A stretch of 64,000 nt of DNA from Blautia sp. (GTDB lineage Bacteria > Bacillota > Clostridia > Lachnospirales > Lachnospiraceae), in contig JAFTPT010000042.1 of the NCBI GenBank assembly GCA_017463155.1, positions 62,001 to 126,000 on the forward strand. The letters are read 5' to 3'. This document shows positions 6,222-16,479 of this stretch, piece after piece. The notes under the pieces were generated by a model. That model was not told the origin of the DNA. It searched no databases and worked only from the letters and a program-made list of their open reading frames with translations. A program made the translations under genes and the position numbers. The number at the start of each line of letters is the position of its first letter. Within the stretch, counting starts at the first letter, position 1.

Positions 6222-9161
6222 GTGAAGAATACAATCTTACAGGTATACGAGATCGTCCGGGAGGAAAGCCTCCCGGACATTCATTCGCAGGGAACGATCC
6301 TGCGGCACAAGAAGAGCGGCGCCCGTGTGATGCTGATTGCCAATGACGACGAGAACAAGGTATTCAGCATCGCGTTCCGGACACCGCCCTCCGACAGTAC
6401 GGGCGTGGCGCATATCCTGGAGCACAGCGTCCTGTGCGGATCCAGGAATTTTCCGCTCAAGGACCCCTTTGTGGAACTGGTAAAGGGCTCCATGAACACA
6501 TTCCTGAACGCGATGACCTACCCGGACAAGACCTGCTACCCGGTCGCCAGCTGCAATGACCAGGATTTCCAGAATCTGATGCACGTCTATCTGGACGCGG
6601 TCTTTTACCCGAACATCTACAAGCGGGAGGAGATATTCCGGCAGGAAGGCCATGATCTCCATCTGGAGGATCCGGAAGGACCGCTCACCATCAGCGGCGT
6701 CGTCTACAATGAGATGAAGGGCGCCTTTTCTTCTCCGGACGAGGTGTTGGAGCGGAACATTATGAACACGCTTTTCCCGGACACCTGCTACGGCCTTGAA
6801 TCCGGAGGCGATCCCGAGGTGATCCCGGAGCTTACGTACGAGCAGTTTCTCGATTTCCACCGGACCTATTACCATCCCTCCAACAGCTTCATCTACCTGT
6901 ACGGGAACATGGACATGGAGGAAAAGCTCGCCTTCATCGACAGGGAATACCTGTCGCATTTCGACAGCCTGGATGTGGATTCAAAGATCCCGCACCAGGC
7001 GCCCTTTACGCAGGTCGTAGAGAAGGAGATCCCGTATCCGGTCGCGGAGAACGAGAGCGAGGAGGAGAATACCTATCTGGCCTGGTGTATGACCACCGGC
7101 GGGGACGGGATGGACCCGGTGCGGAGCCTGGCCTTCGAGGTGCTGGACTACGCGCTGCTCAGCGTCTCCGGCGCACCGCTTGAAAAGGCTCTTCTGGACC
7201 ACCAGATCGGCAAGGACATCTACGGAAGCTTTGAGGACGGGATCTTACAGCCCTACTTTACCGTGATCGCCAAGGACGCCAGGAAGGACCAGAAGGAAGA
7301 ATTCTGCCGGATCATCCGGGAGGTCCTGACGGACGTCGCCGACAAGGGCGTTGACAAAAAGGCCGTCGAGGCCGGGATCAATTCGCTGGAATTCCGGTAC
7401 CGTGAGGCGGATTTCGCTTCATACCCGCGTGGACTTATCTACGGACTGGACCTTATGTCCGACTGGATCTACAGTGAGGAAAAGCCGTTTGCCGCGGTGC
7501 AGAAGCTGGAAGTCTTCGCGGCGCTGAAGGAGGCCGTGAAGGACGGCTACCTTGAAAAACTGATCCGGGAAAGCCTGCTTTCCAACACCCACGGCTGCAT
7601 CCTGACCCTGGTCCCGCAGAAGGGACTTGCTGTCGAACGAGATAAGCAGCTTGCCGACAGGCTGCAGGCACAGCTTACAGAGATGACGGCGGAGGAGAAA
7701 CAGCGTCAGATCGAACGGACCGCCGCCCTTGCGGCCTACCAGGAAGCTCCGGAGGAGCCGGAGGCACTCCGCTGCATTCCGATGCTGACAAGGCAGGATC
7801 TCGGAAAGAAAGCCCAGAAGCTTTTCAACCGGGAATATGACCTGGACGGAACATTGCTTCTGCATCATGATGTCTGCACGAACGGGATCGCCTATCTGGA
7901 CCTGATGTTCCGGACCCCGGACCTTACCAGGGAGGAGATCCATTATATGGCGCTTCTCAAGGGCGTGCTCGGCAGCATGGATACCGAAAATCATACCTAC
8001 GGCGAGCTGGCCAACGAGATCAATGCAGGCTCCGGCGGCATCCTGACGGGAATGGAGATCTTTGACGATCCGGCCTCCGAAAGAGGATATCAGGTCATGT
8101 TCTCACTGCGGGGAAAAGCCCTGTATGACGGACTCGGCTTCCTGTTCCGCATGTTCCGGGAGATCATCGAAAGGACCGATCTCTCCGACAATAAACGATT
8201 TCATGAGATCGTAGCCCGGGCCGTGGCAAGAGGGCAGGAATCACTCATGAGCGCAGGCCATCTGACCGCGGTGCTCCGTGCCTCCTCCTACGGGGCGGAG
8301 GAATCTCTCTTCCAGGATGAGATGGCGGGCATCGGCTTTTACCGGTTCATTGAAGAACTGGAGAAGAATTTTGACGAGAGGGCAGAGAAGACCCGCGAGG
8401 GGATCCTGCATGTGATGCACAGGATCCTCCGCCCGGAGAACCTGATCGTCAGCCTGACGGGGGAGAAGGAGATCCTGGAGGAAGTGAAGGAGCTTTCCCT
8501 TGCCCTTCGTAGCGGCCTTTATACAGAACCGGTTGAGCAGCATGCTTCCGATCTTAGCGTAACTGTTAAGAACGAAGGCTTCAAGACTCCCGGACAGGTA
8601 CAGTATGTGGCCCAGACCGGCAATTTTGTCAGGAAGGGACTAACCTACACCGGCGCGCTCAGCATCCTGAAGGTGATCCTCGGATATGATTACCTGTGGA
8701 CCAACGTCCGCGTGAAGGGCGGCGCCTACGGGTGCATGAACGGTTTCAAGAGAGACGGGCAGTCCTTCTTTGTGTCCTACAGGGATCCGCATCTCAAGAG
8801 AACGCTGGACGTCTTTGCCGGGATCCCGGATTACATCCGCAATTTTGAGGCGGACGAGCGGGAGATGACCAAATATATCATCGGCGCGATCAGCGCGAAG
8901 GATACGCCCAAGACGCCATCCGGGCTGGGCAGCTTTTCCAAGACCGCGTATTTCAGCAGGGTGACGGAGGAGATGCTGCAGAAGGAACGGGACGAGATCC
9001 TCTCTGCGACGCCGGAGGATATCCGCGCCCTGGCCCCCATCACGGAGGCCATCCTTTCGGACGGACATATCTGTGTGGTGGGAAGCGAGACGGCGGTACA
9101 GAATGCGTCGGACGTCCTGAAGGAGATCGGACCTCTGACGACCGGAGGCGGCTATGAATAA
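6222..9161 (+). CDS. M16C insulinase-family metallopeptidase (PreP-like)
   Basis: This zinc peptidase has 979 aa, the length of the PreP/falcilysin class made of two M16 halves in one chain. The inverted zinc motif HILEH is at residues 64-68. The distal Glu lies in VVYNEMKGAFSSPD further on. The C-terminal half keeps the R/Y-type pattern of inactive M16 repeats (VKGGAYGCMNGF). Members degrade peptides in a closed chamber; bacterial versions are thought to clear peptides, and no signal peptide is visible, so it is likely cytoplasmic. The GTG start at 6222 is chosen because AGGAGG (6211-6216) is well spaced. The 3' end overlaps era by 8 nt. Confidence 0.92.
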   Translation: MKNTILQVYEIVREESLPDIHSQGTILRHKKSGARVMLIANDDENKVFSIAFRTPPSDSTGVAHILEHSVLCGSRNFPLKDPFVELVKGSMNTFLNAMTYPDKTCYPVASCNDQDFQNLMHVYLDAVFYPNIYKREEIFRQEGHDLHLEDPEGPLTISGVVYNEMKGAFSSPDEVLERNIMNTLFPDTCYGLESGGDPEVIPELTYEQFLDFHRTYYHPSNSFIYLYGNMDMEEKLAFIDREYLSHFDSLDVDSKIPHQAPFTQVVEKEIPYPVAENESEEENTYLAWCMTTGGDGMDPVRSLAFEVLDYALLSVSGAPLEKALLDHQIGKDIYGSFEDGILQPYFTVIAKDARKDQKEEFCRIIREVLTDVADKGVDKKAVEAGINSLEFRYREADFASYPRGLIYGLDLMSDWIYSEEKPFAAVQKLEVFAALKEAVKDGYLEKLIRESLLSNTHGCILTLVPQKGLAVERDKQLADRLQAQLTEMTAEEKQRQIERTAALAAYQEAPEEPEALRCIPMLTRQDLGKKAQKLFNREYDLDGTLLLHHDVCTNGIAYLDLMFRTPDLTREEIHYMALLKGVLGSMDTENHTYGELANEINAGSGGILTGMEIFDDPASERGYQVMFSLRGKALYDGLGFLFRMFREIIERTDLSDNKRFHEIVARAVARGQESLMSAGHLTAVLRASSYGAEESLFQDEMAGIGFYRFIEELEKNFDERAEKTREGILHVMHRILRPENLIVSLTGEKEILEEVKELSLALRSGLYTEPVEQHASDLSVTVKNEGFKTPGQVQYVAQTGNFVRKGLTYTGALSILKVILGYDYLWTNVRVKGGAYGCMNGFKRDGQSFFVSYRDPHLKRTLDVFAGIPDYIRNFEADEREMTKYIIGAISAKDTPKTPSGLGSFSKTAYFSRVTEEMLQKERDEILSATPEDIRALAPITEAILSDGHICVVGSETAVQNASDVLKEIGPLTTGGGYE

Positions 9162-10074
9162 TCAACAGGAACAGAACAAAAGATCCGGGTTCGTGGCGAT
9201 CATCGGGCGGCCGAACGTGGGAAAATCCACCCTGATGAACCATCTGATCGGCCAGAAGATCGCGATCACCTCGAACAAACCGCAGACCACAAGGAACCGT
9301 ATCCAGACGGTCTACACGGATGAACGGGGACAGATCGTGTTCCTGGATACGCCCGGGATCCACAAGGCAAAGAACAAGCTGGGTGAGTACATGGTCCAGG
9401 TGGCACAGCGGACGATCCGGGATGTGGACGTCATCATGTGGCTGGTGGAGCCGGGAACGTTTATCGGTACCGGTGAAAAAAAGATCGCCGAGGAGCTGAA
9501 CGGCCTGGGCGTTCCCATCCTGCTGATCATCAACAAGATCGATACGGTCAAAAGGGAGGAGATCCTTCCGGCCATCGATACCTACCGGAAGATCTGCGAT
9601 TTTGCGGCGATCATCCCCTGCTCGGCTCTCCGGGAGCAGAATACGGAGGATATCATCCCTACGATCTTTGAGCTTCTCCCCTACGGCCCCATGTTTTATG
9701 ATGAGGACACCGTCACGGACCAGCCGAAACGGCAGATCGCGGCGGAGATCATCCGGGAGAAATCCCTGCACGCGCTGGACGAGGAGGTCCCGCACGGGAT
9801 CGCGGTCGCCATCGACCGGATGGAGGAGCGTCCGGGGAGGCGGAAGATGACCGACATCGACGCCACCATCATCTGTGAAAAGCCCTCCCACAAGGGGATC
9901 ATTATCGGAAAAGGCGGCTCCATGCTGAAGAAGATCGGCAGCACCTCCCGGTTCGAACTTGAGAGGATGCTGGAATCCCAGGTCAACCTGAAACTCTGGG
10001 TCAAGGTCAAGAAGGACTGGCGGGACAGTGATTTCCTTGTCAAGAACTTTGGATATGATAAAAAAGAGATATAA
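9154..10074 (+). CDS. era: GTPase Era
   Basis: Era binds 16S rRNA near its 3' end and promotes maturation of the 30S subunit. At 306 aa it has the standard layout: a G domain with GRPNVGKST (G1), LDTPGIH (G3) and NKID (G4), then a C-terminal KH RNA-binding domain with GIIIGKGGSMLKKIG. The ATG overlaps the peptidase stop by 8 nt, and recO follows closely, an arrangement common in Firmicutes. Confidence 0.96.
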   Translation: MNNQQEQNKRSGFVAIIGRPNVGKSTLMNHLIGQKIAITSNKPQTTRNRIQTVYTDERGQIVFLDTPGIHKAKNKLGEYMVQVAQRTIRDVDVIMWLVEPGTFIGTGEKKIAEELNGLGVPILLIINKIDTVKREEILPAIDTYRKICDFAAIIPCSALREQNTEDIIPTIFELLPYGPMFYDEDTVTDQPKRQIAAEIIREKSLHALDEEVPHGIAVAIDRMEERPGRRKMTDIDATIICEKPSHKGIIIGKGGSMLKKIGSTSRFELERMLESQVNLKLWVKVKKDWRDSDFLVKNFGYDKKEI

Positions 10075-10097
10075 TGATCTTGTAAAGGATCTGGTTT

Positions 10098-10856
10098 GTG
10101 ATGAGTGATCTGATCAGTGTACAGGGAGTCGTGATCTCTTCGACACCCGTAGGAGAATATGACCGGCGGATCGTCCTCCTGACGAAGGAGAGAGGGAAGA
10201 TCCCGGTGTTCGCGAAAGGGGCCAGGCGTCTGAACAGTCCGTTCATGGCTGCCTCCAACCCCTTTGTGTTCGGCACGTTTACCCTGTACGAGGGACGGAC
10301 GAGCTACAATCTGAATCAGGTCAGCATCCTGTACCAGTTTTCCGAACTGGCACAGCTGCAGCCGGGCGTATACTACGGCTATTACTTTCTGGAGCTGGCG
10401 GATTATTTCGGACACGAGGGAACGGACGAACGGGAGACCATGAATCTTCTGTACCTGACGGTGAAGGCGCTCCTGAAGCCGCAGATCGATGACCGGCTGA
10501 TCCGTTGCATCTACGAGCTGCGGCTGATGTGTGTACAGGGAATGATGCCGGATCTTCTGAACTGCAGCGTCAGCGGGAAGGCACCGGAGGAAGGCGACGG
10601 GGTCTGGTTTTCCTGGGAAGCCCACGGGATCTGCCTGGAGGAATACCGCGGGCAGCTGCCGGACGCGGCCAGGATCAGTTTCGGCACGCTCACGACCCTC
10701 CGGTACATTGCCTGGTCCCCGATGGAAAAGCTGTACACCTTCGCGGTGGGCGGGGACGTGCTTCCCCAGCTGGAGATGGTGTGCCACCGCTATACGGCCC
10801 GGAACACGGACCGGAAATTCAAAAGCCTGCAGATCCTGGAGATGATGAAGGGCTGA
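10098..10856 (+). CDS. recO: DNA repair protein RecO
   Basis: RecO loads RecA onto SSB-coated DNA together with RecR. At 252 aa it has an N-terminal OB fold (VQGVVISSTPVGEYDRRIVLLTKERGKIPVFAKGARR region) and a helical C-terminal domain (LRLMCVQGMMPDL). The zinc-finger cysteines of some RecO proteins are incomplete here. Translation may begin at GTG 10098 or ATG 10101; an AAGGA box upstream suits either. It lies directly after era and ends at the 10867-10891 terminator. Confidence 0.92.
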   Translation: MMSDLISVQGVVISSTPVGEYDRRIVLLTKERGKIPVFAKGARRLNSPFMAASNPFVFGTFTLYEGRTSYNLNQVSILYQFSELAQLQPGVYYGYYFLELADYFGHEGTDERETMNLLYLTVKALLKPQIDDRLIRCIYELRLMCVQGMMPDLLNCSVSGKAPEEGDGVWFSWEAHGICLEEYRGQLPDAARISFGTLTTLRYIAWSPMEKLYTFAVGGDVLPQLEMVCHRYTARNTDRKFKSLQILEMMKG

Positions 10857-10866
10857 AAACAGCCGG

Positions 10867-10891
10867 AAAAGCCACATTTTTGTGGCTTTTT
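10867..10891 (+). terminator. Rho-independent terminator after recO
   Basis: The perfect 10-bp stem 10867-10876 / 10881-10890 has a TTTT loop and a short 3' T-run. Confidence 0.85.
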
Positions 10892-10895
10892 GCGG

Positions 10896-10924
10896 TTGAA
10901 ACTTGCGTAGTCAGCCTGTATAAT
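10896..10924 (+). promoter_or_regulatory. SigA-type promoter for glyQS
   Basis: TTGAAA (10896-10901), a 17-bp spacer and a perfect TATAAT (10919-10924). The leader to the ATG is only about 35 nt, so there is no room for a T-box. Confidence 0.8.
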
Positions 10925-10965
10925 AGGATTGTTGTGAAAAAAACCAGCAGCGAGGAGAAATTGTT

Positions 10966-12360
10966 ATGGAAAAAACGATGGAAAAGATTGTAGCGCTTGC
11001 CAAGGCGAGAGGTTTTGTCTATCCGGGTTCCGAGATCTACGGAGGCCTGGCCAATACCTGGGATTACGGCAACCTCGGCGTAGAGCTGAAGAATAATGTC
11101 AAACGAGCCTGGTGGCAGAAATTTATCCAGGAGTCTCCCTACAATGTAGGCGTGGACTGCGCCATCCTGATGAATCCGCAGACCTGGGTAGCCTCCGGCC
11201 ATCTGGGCGGTTTCTCCGATCCGCTGATGGACTGCAAGGAGTGCCATGAACGTTTCCGCGCCGACAAGCTGATCGAAGACTTCTGCGCGGAGAACGGCAT
11301 CGCCCTCGAGGGCACGGTCGACGCATGGTCCCAGGAGGAGATGATGAGCTTCATCCGGGAGCACCAGGTCCCCTGTCCCACCTGCGGCAAGCATAACTTT
11401 ACCGACATCCGTCAGTTCAACCTGATGTTCAAGACCTTCCAGGGCGTCACCGAGGATGCCAAGAACACCGTATATCTCCGTCCGGAGACAGCGCAGGGCA
11501 TTTTCGTCAACTTCAAGAACGTCCAGCGTACCTCCCGCAAGAAGATCCCCTTCGGGATCGGTCAGGTCGGCAAGTCCTTCCGGAACGAGATCACGCCCGG
11601 AAACTTCACCTTCCGTACAAGAGAATTTGAGCAGATGGAGCTGGAGTTCTTCTGTGAGCCGGGGACGGACCTTGACTGGTTTGCCTACTGGAAGAAATTC
11701 TGCCTTGACTGGCTGAGCTCCCTCGGCCTCAAGGAGGACGAAGTCCGCTACCGTGACCATGAGCCGGAGGAGCTGGCCTTCTACAGCAAGGCCACGACGG
11801 ACGTGGAATTCCTGTTCCCCTTCGGCTGGGGCGAACTGTGGGGCATCGCGGATCGTACCGATTATGACCTGTCCCAGCACCAGGAGGTATCCGGACAGGA
11901 TATGAGCTACTTCGACGACGAGAAGAAAGAAAAGTACGTTCCCTACGTCATCGAGCCGTCCCTGGGCGCCGACCGCATGGTGCTGGCGTTCCTCTGCAGC
12001 GCCTACGATGAGGAGGTCCTGGACGCGGAGAAGAACGACGTTCGTACCGTGCTTCATTTCCATCCCGCCCTGGCCCCGGTCAAGATCGGCGTGCTGCCTC
12101 TTTCCAAGAAGCTTGCCGACGGCGCGGAGAAGATCTACCAGCAGCTGTCCAAAAAGTACAACTGCGAGTATGACGACAGAGGCAATATCGGCAAGAGATA
12201 CCGCAGACAGGACGAGATCGGCACACCGTTCTGCGTCACCTACGACTTCGACTCCGAAGAGGATCAGGCCGTGACGGTGCGCTTCCGCGACAGCATGGAG
12301 CAGGTACGTGTGAAGATCGATGAACTGGAGCAGTATTTTGCGGATAAGTTTACGTTCTAA
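10966..12360 (+). CDS. glyQS: Glycine--tRNA ligase (dimeric type)
   Basis: This class II aminoacyl-tRNA synthetase charges tRNA-Gly. At 464 aa it is the homodimeric form found in many Firmicutes and eukaryotes rather than the alpha2beta2 GlyQ/GlyS type. Family motifs are visible: [23 protein letters not shown] at the N-terminus, [33 protein letters not shown] (motif 2 region), [10 protein letters not shown]-like segment near 225, and a C-terminal anticodon-binding domain (IGVLPLSKK). A GAGGAG box lies ahead of the ATG. It is a monocistronic unit with its own promoter. Confidence 0.97.
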   Translation: MEKTMEKIVALAKARGFVYPGSEIYGGLANTWDYGNLGVELKNNVKRAWWQKFIQESPYNVGVDCAILMNPQTWVASGHLGGFSDPLMDCKECHERFRADKLIEDFCAENGIALEGTVDAWSQEEMMSFIREHQVPCPTCGKHNFTDIRQFNLMFKTFQGVTEDAKNTVYLRPETAQGIFVNFKNVQRTSRKKIPFGIGQVGKSFRNEITPGNFTFRTREFEQMELEFFCEPGTDLDWFAYWKKFCLDWLSSLGLKEDEVRYRDHEPEELAFYSKATTDVEFLFPFGWGELWGIADRTDYDLSQHQEVSGQDMSYFDDEKKEKYVPYVIEPSLGADRMVLAFLCSAYDEEVLDAEKNDVRTVLHFHPALAPVKIGVLPLSKKLADGAEKIYQQLSKKYNCEYDDRGNIGKRYRRQDEIGTPFCVTYDFDSEEDQAVTVRFRDSMEQVRVKIDELEQYFADKFTF

Positions 12361-12362
12361 TC

Positions 12363-12391
12363 TTGACGAATACGATCGAACTTGTTAAAAT
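12363..12391 (+). promoter_or_regulatory. SigA-type promoter for pfp
   Basis: TTGACG (12363-12368), a 17-bp spacer and TAAAAT (12386-12391). Confidence 0.75.
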
Positions 12392-12429
12392 ATCTCGGAA
12401 TTTAAGCGAGGTTTAGGAGGTTTTTTATT

Positions 12430-13716
12430 ATGGCTAAAAAGAGAAACATTATCGTTGGACAGTCCGGCGGTCCTACATCCGTCATCAATTCCAGTCTTGC
12501 CGGCGTGTACAAGAACGCCATCGAGAGAGGATTTGACAAGGTGTACGGCATGCTTCACGGTGTGCAGGGACTTCTTGATGAGCAGTATATCGACCTTTCC
12601 ACACAGATCCACACCGAGCTGGACATCGAGCTCCTGAAAAGGACCCCGTCCGCGTTCCTCGGCTCCTGCCGTTACAAACTGCCGGAGATCCATGAGGAGA
12701 AGGAGATCTATGAGAAGATTTTTGAGATCCTGAACAAGCTGGATATCGAAGCTTTCATCTACATCGGCGGAAATGATTCCATGGATACCATCAAGAAGCT
12801 GTCCGATTATGCGATCCTTACCGGCCAAACCCAGAAGTTCCTGGGCGTTCCGAAGACCATCGACAACGACCTGGCCCTGACCGACCACACGCCCGGCTTC
12901 GGCAGCGCCGCCAAGTATATCGGAGCTTCCACCAAGGAAGTGATCCGCGATGCGGAAGGCCTTACCTACAAGAAGAACATGATCACCATCATGGAGATCA
13001 TGGGCCGTAACGCAGGCTGGCTTACCGGCGCGACCGCACTGGCGAAGCAGGAGGACTGCGAAGGTCCGGATCTGATCTACCTTCCGGAGATCCCCTTCGA
13101 TATCGACAAATTCCTTGCCAAGGTCAAGGAACTTCTGAAGAAGAAACCCTCCATCGTGATCGCTGTCTCCGAGGGCATCAAGCTCGAGGACGGCCGTTAT
13201 GTGTGCGAGCTTGGAAGCGTTGGCGACTATGTCGACGCGTTCGGCCACAAGCAGCTGCAGGGAACCGCCACGTACCTTGCCAACTTCCTAGCCGGCGAGA
13301 TCGGCTGCAAGACCAGGGCCGTTGAGCTTTCCACCCTGCAGAGAAGCGCTTCCCATATGGCTTCCCGTGTGGATATCGACGAAGCATTCATGGTCGGCGG
13401 CGCGGCTGTCAAGGCTGCGGACGAAGGCGACACCGGCAAGATGATCGTCATCGACCGTGTCTCCGACGATCCTTACATGGCTGCCACCGGCATCTACGAT
13501 GTGCACCGCATCGCCAACGAGGAGAAGCTTGTTCCGAGGAACTGGGTCAACAAGGAAGGCAACTATGTGACCGAGGACTTCATCGATTACATCCGCCCGC
13601 TGATCCAGGGACACTATCAGCCGATCATGGTGAACGGTCTTCCGAGACATCTGATGCTGAACACAGGCGCCAAAGCACCGAAGAGACGCGGCAGAAAAGC
13701 AAAGACCGAGGAGTAA
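12430..13716 (+). CDS. pfp: Pyrophosphate-type 6-phosphofructokinase
   Basis: The 428-aa enzyme phosphorylates fructose 6-phosphate in glycolysis. The residues that set the phosphoryl donor point to PPi: the GGNDS motif puts Asp116 where ATP enzymes have Gly, and PKTIDND supplies Lys142 where ATP enzymes have Gly. Bulky Asp and Lys at these sites exclude ATP in characterised PPi-PFKs. The PPi reaction is reversible and so would also serve gluconeogenesis. AGGAGG precedes the ATG. The next gene is PPDK, another PPi-linked enzyme. Confidence 0.9.
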   Translation: MAKKRNIIVGQSGGPTSVINSSLAGVYKNAIERGFDKVYGMLHGVQGLLDEQYIDLSTQIHTELDIELLKRTPSAFLGSCRYKLPEIHEEKEIYEKIFEILNKLDIEAFIYIGGNDSMDTIKKLSDYAILTGQTQKFLGVPKTIDNDLALTDHTPGFGSAAKYIGASTKEVIRDAEGLTYKKNMITIMEIMGRNAGWLTGATALAKQEDCEGPDLIYLPEIPFDIDKFLAKVKELLKKKPSIVIAVSEGIKLEDGRYVCELGSVGDYVDAFGHKQLQGTATYLANFLAGEIGCKTRAVELSTLQRSASHMASRVDIDEAFMVGGAAVKAADEGDTGKMIVIDRVSDDPYMAATGIYDVHRIANEEKLVPRNWVNKEGNYVTEDFIDYIRPLIQGHYQPIMVNGLPRHLMLNTGAKAPKRRGRKAKTEE

Positions 13717-13722
13717 TCGCTC

Positions 13723-13751
13723 TTGACTATTCCGGGCTTAGAATTTACAAT
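13723..13751 (+). promoter_or_regulatory. SigA-type promoter for ppdK
   Basis: TTGACT (13723-13728), a 17-bp spacer and TACAAT (13746-13751). Confidence 0.75.
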
Positions 13752-13805
13752 AAATGTGTGTATGTATCTCAGTAACTAAACAATTATGTAGGAGGAAAAT
13801 GTAAT

Positions 13806-16430
13806 ATGGCAAAATGGGTGTACATGTTTACCGAGGGCAATGCCGATATGCGGAATCTCCTGGGCGGCAAGGGTGCCAACCTGGCAGAGATGACCAATCT
13901 GGGCCTTCCGGTACCGCAGGGCTTTACCATCACGACGGAAGCCTGCACACAGTACTATGAAGACGGCCGTGAGATCAACGATGAGATCATGGGTCAGGTG
14001 CAGGAAGCCATCGTAAAGATGGAAGGCATTACCGGCAAAAAGTTCGGTGACAAGGAGAATCCTCTGCTCGTTTCCGTTCGTTCCGGTGCAAGAGCCTCCA
14101 TGCCCGGCATGATGGATACCATCCTGAACCTGGGCCTCAACGAGGACGTTGTACAGGTCCTCGCGGACAAATCCGGCAATCCCCGCTGGGCGTGGGACTG
14201 CTACAGAAGATTCATCCAGATGTACTCCGACGTTGTTATGGAAGTCGGCAAAAAGTACTTCGAGGTCCTCATCGATGAGATGAAGGAGAAGAAGGGCGTC
14301 AAGCTGGATGTCGAGCTGGATGCTGATGATCTGAAGGAACTGGCCAACCAGTTCAAGGCTGAGTACAAGGAAAAGATCGGCCAGGATTTCCCCAGCGATC
14401 CCAAGGAGCAGCTGGTGGGCGCCATCAAGGCCGTGTTCCGTTCCTGGGACAACCCGAGAGCAAACGTATACCGTCGTGACAACGACATCCCCTATTCCTG
14501 GGGTACCGCTGTCAACGTACAGATGATGGCCTTCGGCAACATGGGCGATGACTGTGGTACGGGCGTTGCCTTTACCCGTGATCCGGCAACCGGTTCCAAG
14601 GGTCTGTTCGGTGAGTTCCTGACCAATGCACAGGGTGAAGACGTCGTGGCCGGCGTCCGTACGCCGATGCATATCACCGAGATGAAGGATAAGTTCCCGG
14701 GCGCGTTCGCGCAGTTCCAGGATGTCTGCAAGATCCTTGAGGATCATTACCGCGATATGCAGGATATGGAGTTCACCGTCGAAGGCGGCAAGCTGTACAT
14801 GCTGCAGACCCGTAACGGCAAGAGGACCGCACAGGCCGCTCTGAAGATCGCCTGCGATCTGGTCGACGAGGGTATGAGGACCGAGGAAGAGGCAGTTGCC
14901 ATGATCGATCCGCGTAACCTGGATACACTTCTTCATCCGCAGTTTGATGCCAAGGCACTTAAAGAGAGCGAGCCGATCGGCAAGGGCCTCGGCGCTTCTC
15001 CGGGAGCTGCCTGCGGTAAGATCGTTTTCTCCGCCGAGGATGCCGTTGAATGGGCAGCCAGAGGTGAAAAGGTCGTCCTGGTCCGTCTGGAGACTTCTCC
15101 GGAGGATATCACCGGTATGAAGAGCGCGCAGGGTATCCTGACCGTCCGCGGCGGCATGACCTCTCATGCGGCTGTCGTTGCCCGTGGTATGGGTGAGTGC
15201 TGTGTTTCCGGATGCGGCGACATCACCATGGATGAGGAAAACAAGAGATTTACGCTTGGCGGCAAGGAATTCCACGAAGGAGATTACATCTCTCTGGATG
15301 GTTCCACCGGCAAGATCTACGATGGTATCATCCCGACCGTGGATGCTTCCATCGCCGGTGAGTTCGGCCGCATCATGGGCTGGGCTGACAAGTACAGAAA
15401 GCTCAAAGTCCGCACCAACGCGGATACGCCGACCGACGCGAAGAAAGCCCGCGAGCTGGGTGCCGAGGGTATCGGCCTGTGCCGTACCGAGCATATGTTC
15501 TTCGAAGGAAACCGTATCGATGCGTTCCGTGAGATGATCTGCTCCGAGACCATGGAAGAGAGAGAAGCTGCTCTCGAGAAGATCCTTCCCGAGCAGCAGG
15601 GCGACTTCGAGGCTCTCTACGAAGCTCTCGAAGGCAACCCCGTCACCATCCGTTTCCTGGATCCGCCGCTTCATGAGTTTGTTCCGACCACCGAGGAGGA
15701 GATCAAAAAGCTGGCTGACGCGCAGGGCAAGAGCGTGGAGACCATCAAGGCCATCATCGATTCCCTGCATGAGTTCAACCCGATGATGGGCCATCGTGGC
15801 TGCCGTCTGACCGTCACCTATCCGGAGATCGCGAAGATGCAGACCAAGGCTGTCATCCGTGCAGCGATCAATGTCAAGAAGGCTCATGCCGACTGGAACG
15901 TCTGCCCCGAGATCATGATCCCGCTGGTAGGCGATGTCAAAGAGCTGAAATTCGTCAAGAAGATCGTCGTTGAGACGGCTGACGCCGAGATCGCGGCGGC
16001 AGGCATCGACCTCAAGTACGAAGTCGGTACCATGATCGAGATCCCGCGTGCGGCCCTGACGGCTGACGAGATCGCGAAGGAAGCTGATTTCTTCTGCTTC
16101 GGTACCAACGACCTGACGCAGATGACCTTTGGTTTCTCCCGTGACGATGCAGGCAAGTTCCTGAACGCGTACTATGACACCAAGATCTTCGAGAATGATC
16201 CGTTCGCAAAGCTTGACCAGACAGGTGTTGGCAAGTTGATGGATATGACCATCAAGCTCGGCAAGCCGGTCAATCCGAACCTTCATATCGGTATCTGCGG
16301 CGAGCACGGCGGAGATCCGACATCTGTCGAGTTCTGCCACAAGATCGGTCTGGACTATGTGTCCTGCTCACCGTTCCGTGTTCCGATCGCCCGTCTGGCA
16401 GCCGCACAGGCAGCGATCAACAACAAATAA
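13806..16430 (+). CDS. ppdK: Pyruvate, phosphate dikinase
   Basis: PPDK interconverts PEP + AMP + PPi with pyruvate + ATP + Pi. The 874-aa length is standard. An N-terminal ATP-grasp domain (LGGKGANLAEMTNLGLPVPQGF, SVRSGARASMPGMMDT) is followed by the swivelling phospho-His domain with GGMTSHAAVVARGMG, whose His is phosphorylated, and a C-terminal PEP/pyruvate TIM barrel (GLCRTEHMFF, FGTNDLTQM, ICGEHGG with the catalytic Cys). Codon use is strongly biased, suggesting high expression. AGGAGG precedes the ATG, and the gene ends at a strong terminator. Confidence 0.97.
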   Translation: MAKWVYMFTEGNADMRNLLGGKGANLAEMTNLGLPVPQGFTITTEACTQYYEDGREINDEIMGQVQEAIVKMEGITGKKFGDKENPLLVSVRSGARASMPGMMDTILNLGLNEDVVQVLADKSGNPRWAWDCYRRFIQMYSDVVMEVGKKYFEVLIDEMKEKKGVKLDVELDADDLKELANQFKAEYKEKIGQDFPSDPKEQLVGAIKAVFRSWDNPRANVYRRDNDIPYSWGTAVNVQMMAFGNMGDDCGTGVAFTRDPATGSKGLFGEFLTNAQGEDVVAGVRTPMHITEMKDKFPGAFAQFQDVCKILEDHYRDMQDMEFTVEGGKLYMLQTRNGKRTAQAALKIACDLVDEGMRTEEEAVAMIDPRNLDTLLHPQFDAKALKESEPIGKGLGASPGAACGKIVFSAEDAVEWAARGEKVVLVRLETSPEDITGMKSAQGILTVRGGMTSHAAVVARGMGECCVSGCGDITMDEENKRFTLGGKEFHEGDYISLDGSTGKIYDGIIPTVDASIAGEFGRIMGWADKYRKLKVRTNADTPTDAKKARELGAEGIGLCRTEHMFFEGNRIDAFREMICSETMEEREAALEKILPEQQGDFEALYEALEGNPVTIRFLDPPLHEFVPTTEEEIKKLADAQGKSVETIKAIIDSLHEFNPMMGHRGCRLTVTYPEIAKMQTKAVIRAAINVKKAHADWNVCPEIMIPLVGDVKELKFVKKIVVETADAEIAAAGIDLKYEVGTMIEIPRAALTADEIAKEADFFCFGTNDLTQMTFGFSRDDAGKFLNAYYDTKIFENDPFAKLDQTGVGKLMDMTIKLGKPVNPNLHIGICGEHGGDPTSVEFCHKIGLDYVSCSPFRVPIARLAAAQAAINNK

Positions 16431-16446
16431 AGCTTGTGACTGGCAG

Positions 16447-16479
16447 CAGCCCTCCGCGTAACGGCGGGGGGCTGTTTTT
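16447..16479 (+). terminator. Rho-independent terminator after ppdK
   Basis: An 11-bp stem (16447-16457 / 16464-16474, one G:U pair) with a 6-nt loop is followed by TTTTT. Confidence 0.88.

Noticed and set aside
10925-10965. T-box upstream of glyQS
   Set aside because: The leader is about 35 nt and has no specifier or antiterminator structure.
13776-16340. Very long open frame (854 codons) on the minus strand opposite ppdK
   Set aside because: PPDK on the + strand has every family motif and strong codon bias. The antisense frame is a by-product of GC-rich codons and shows no recognisable domain.
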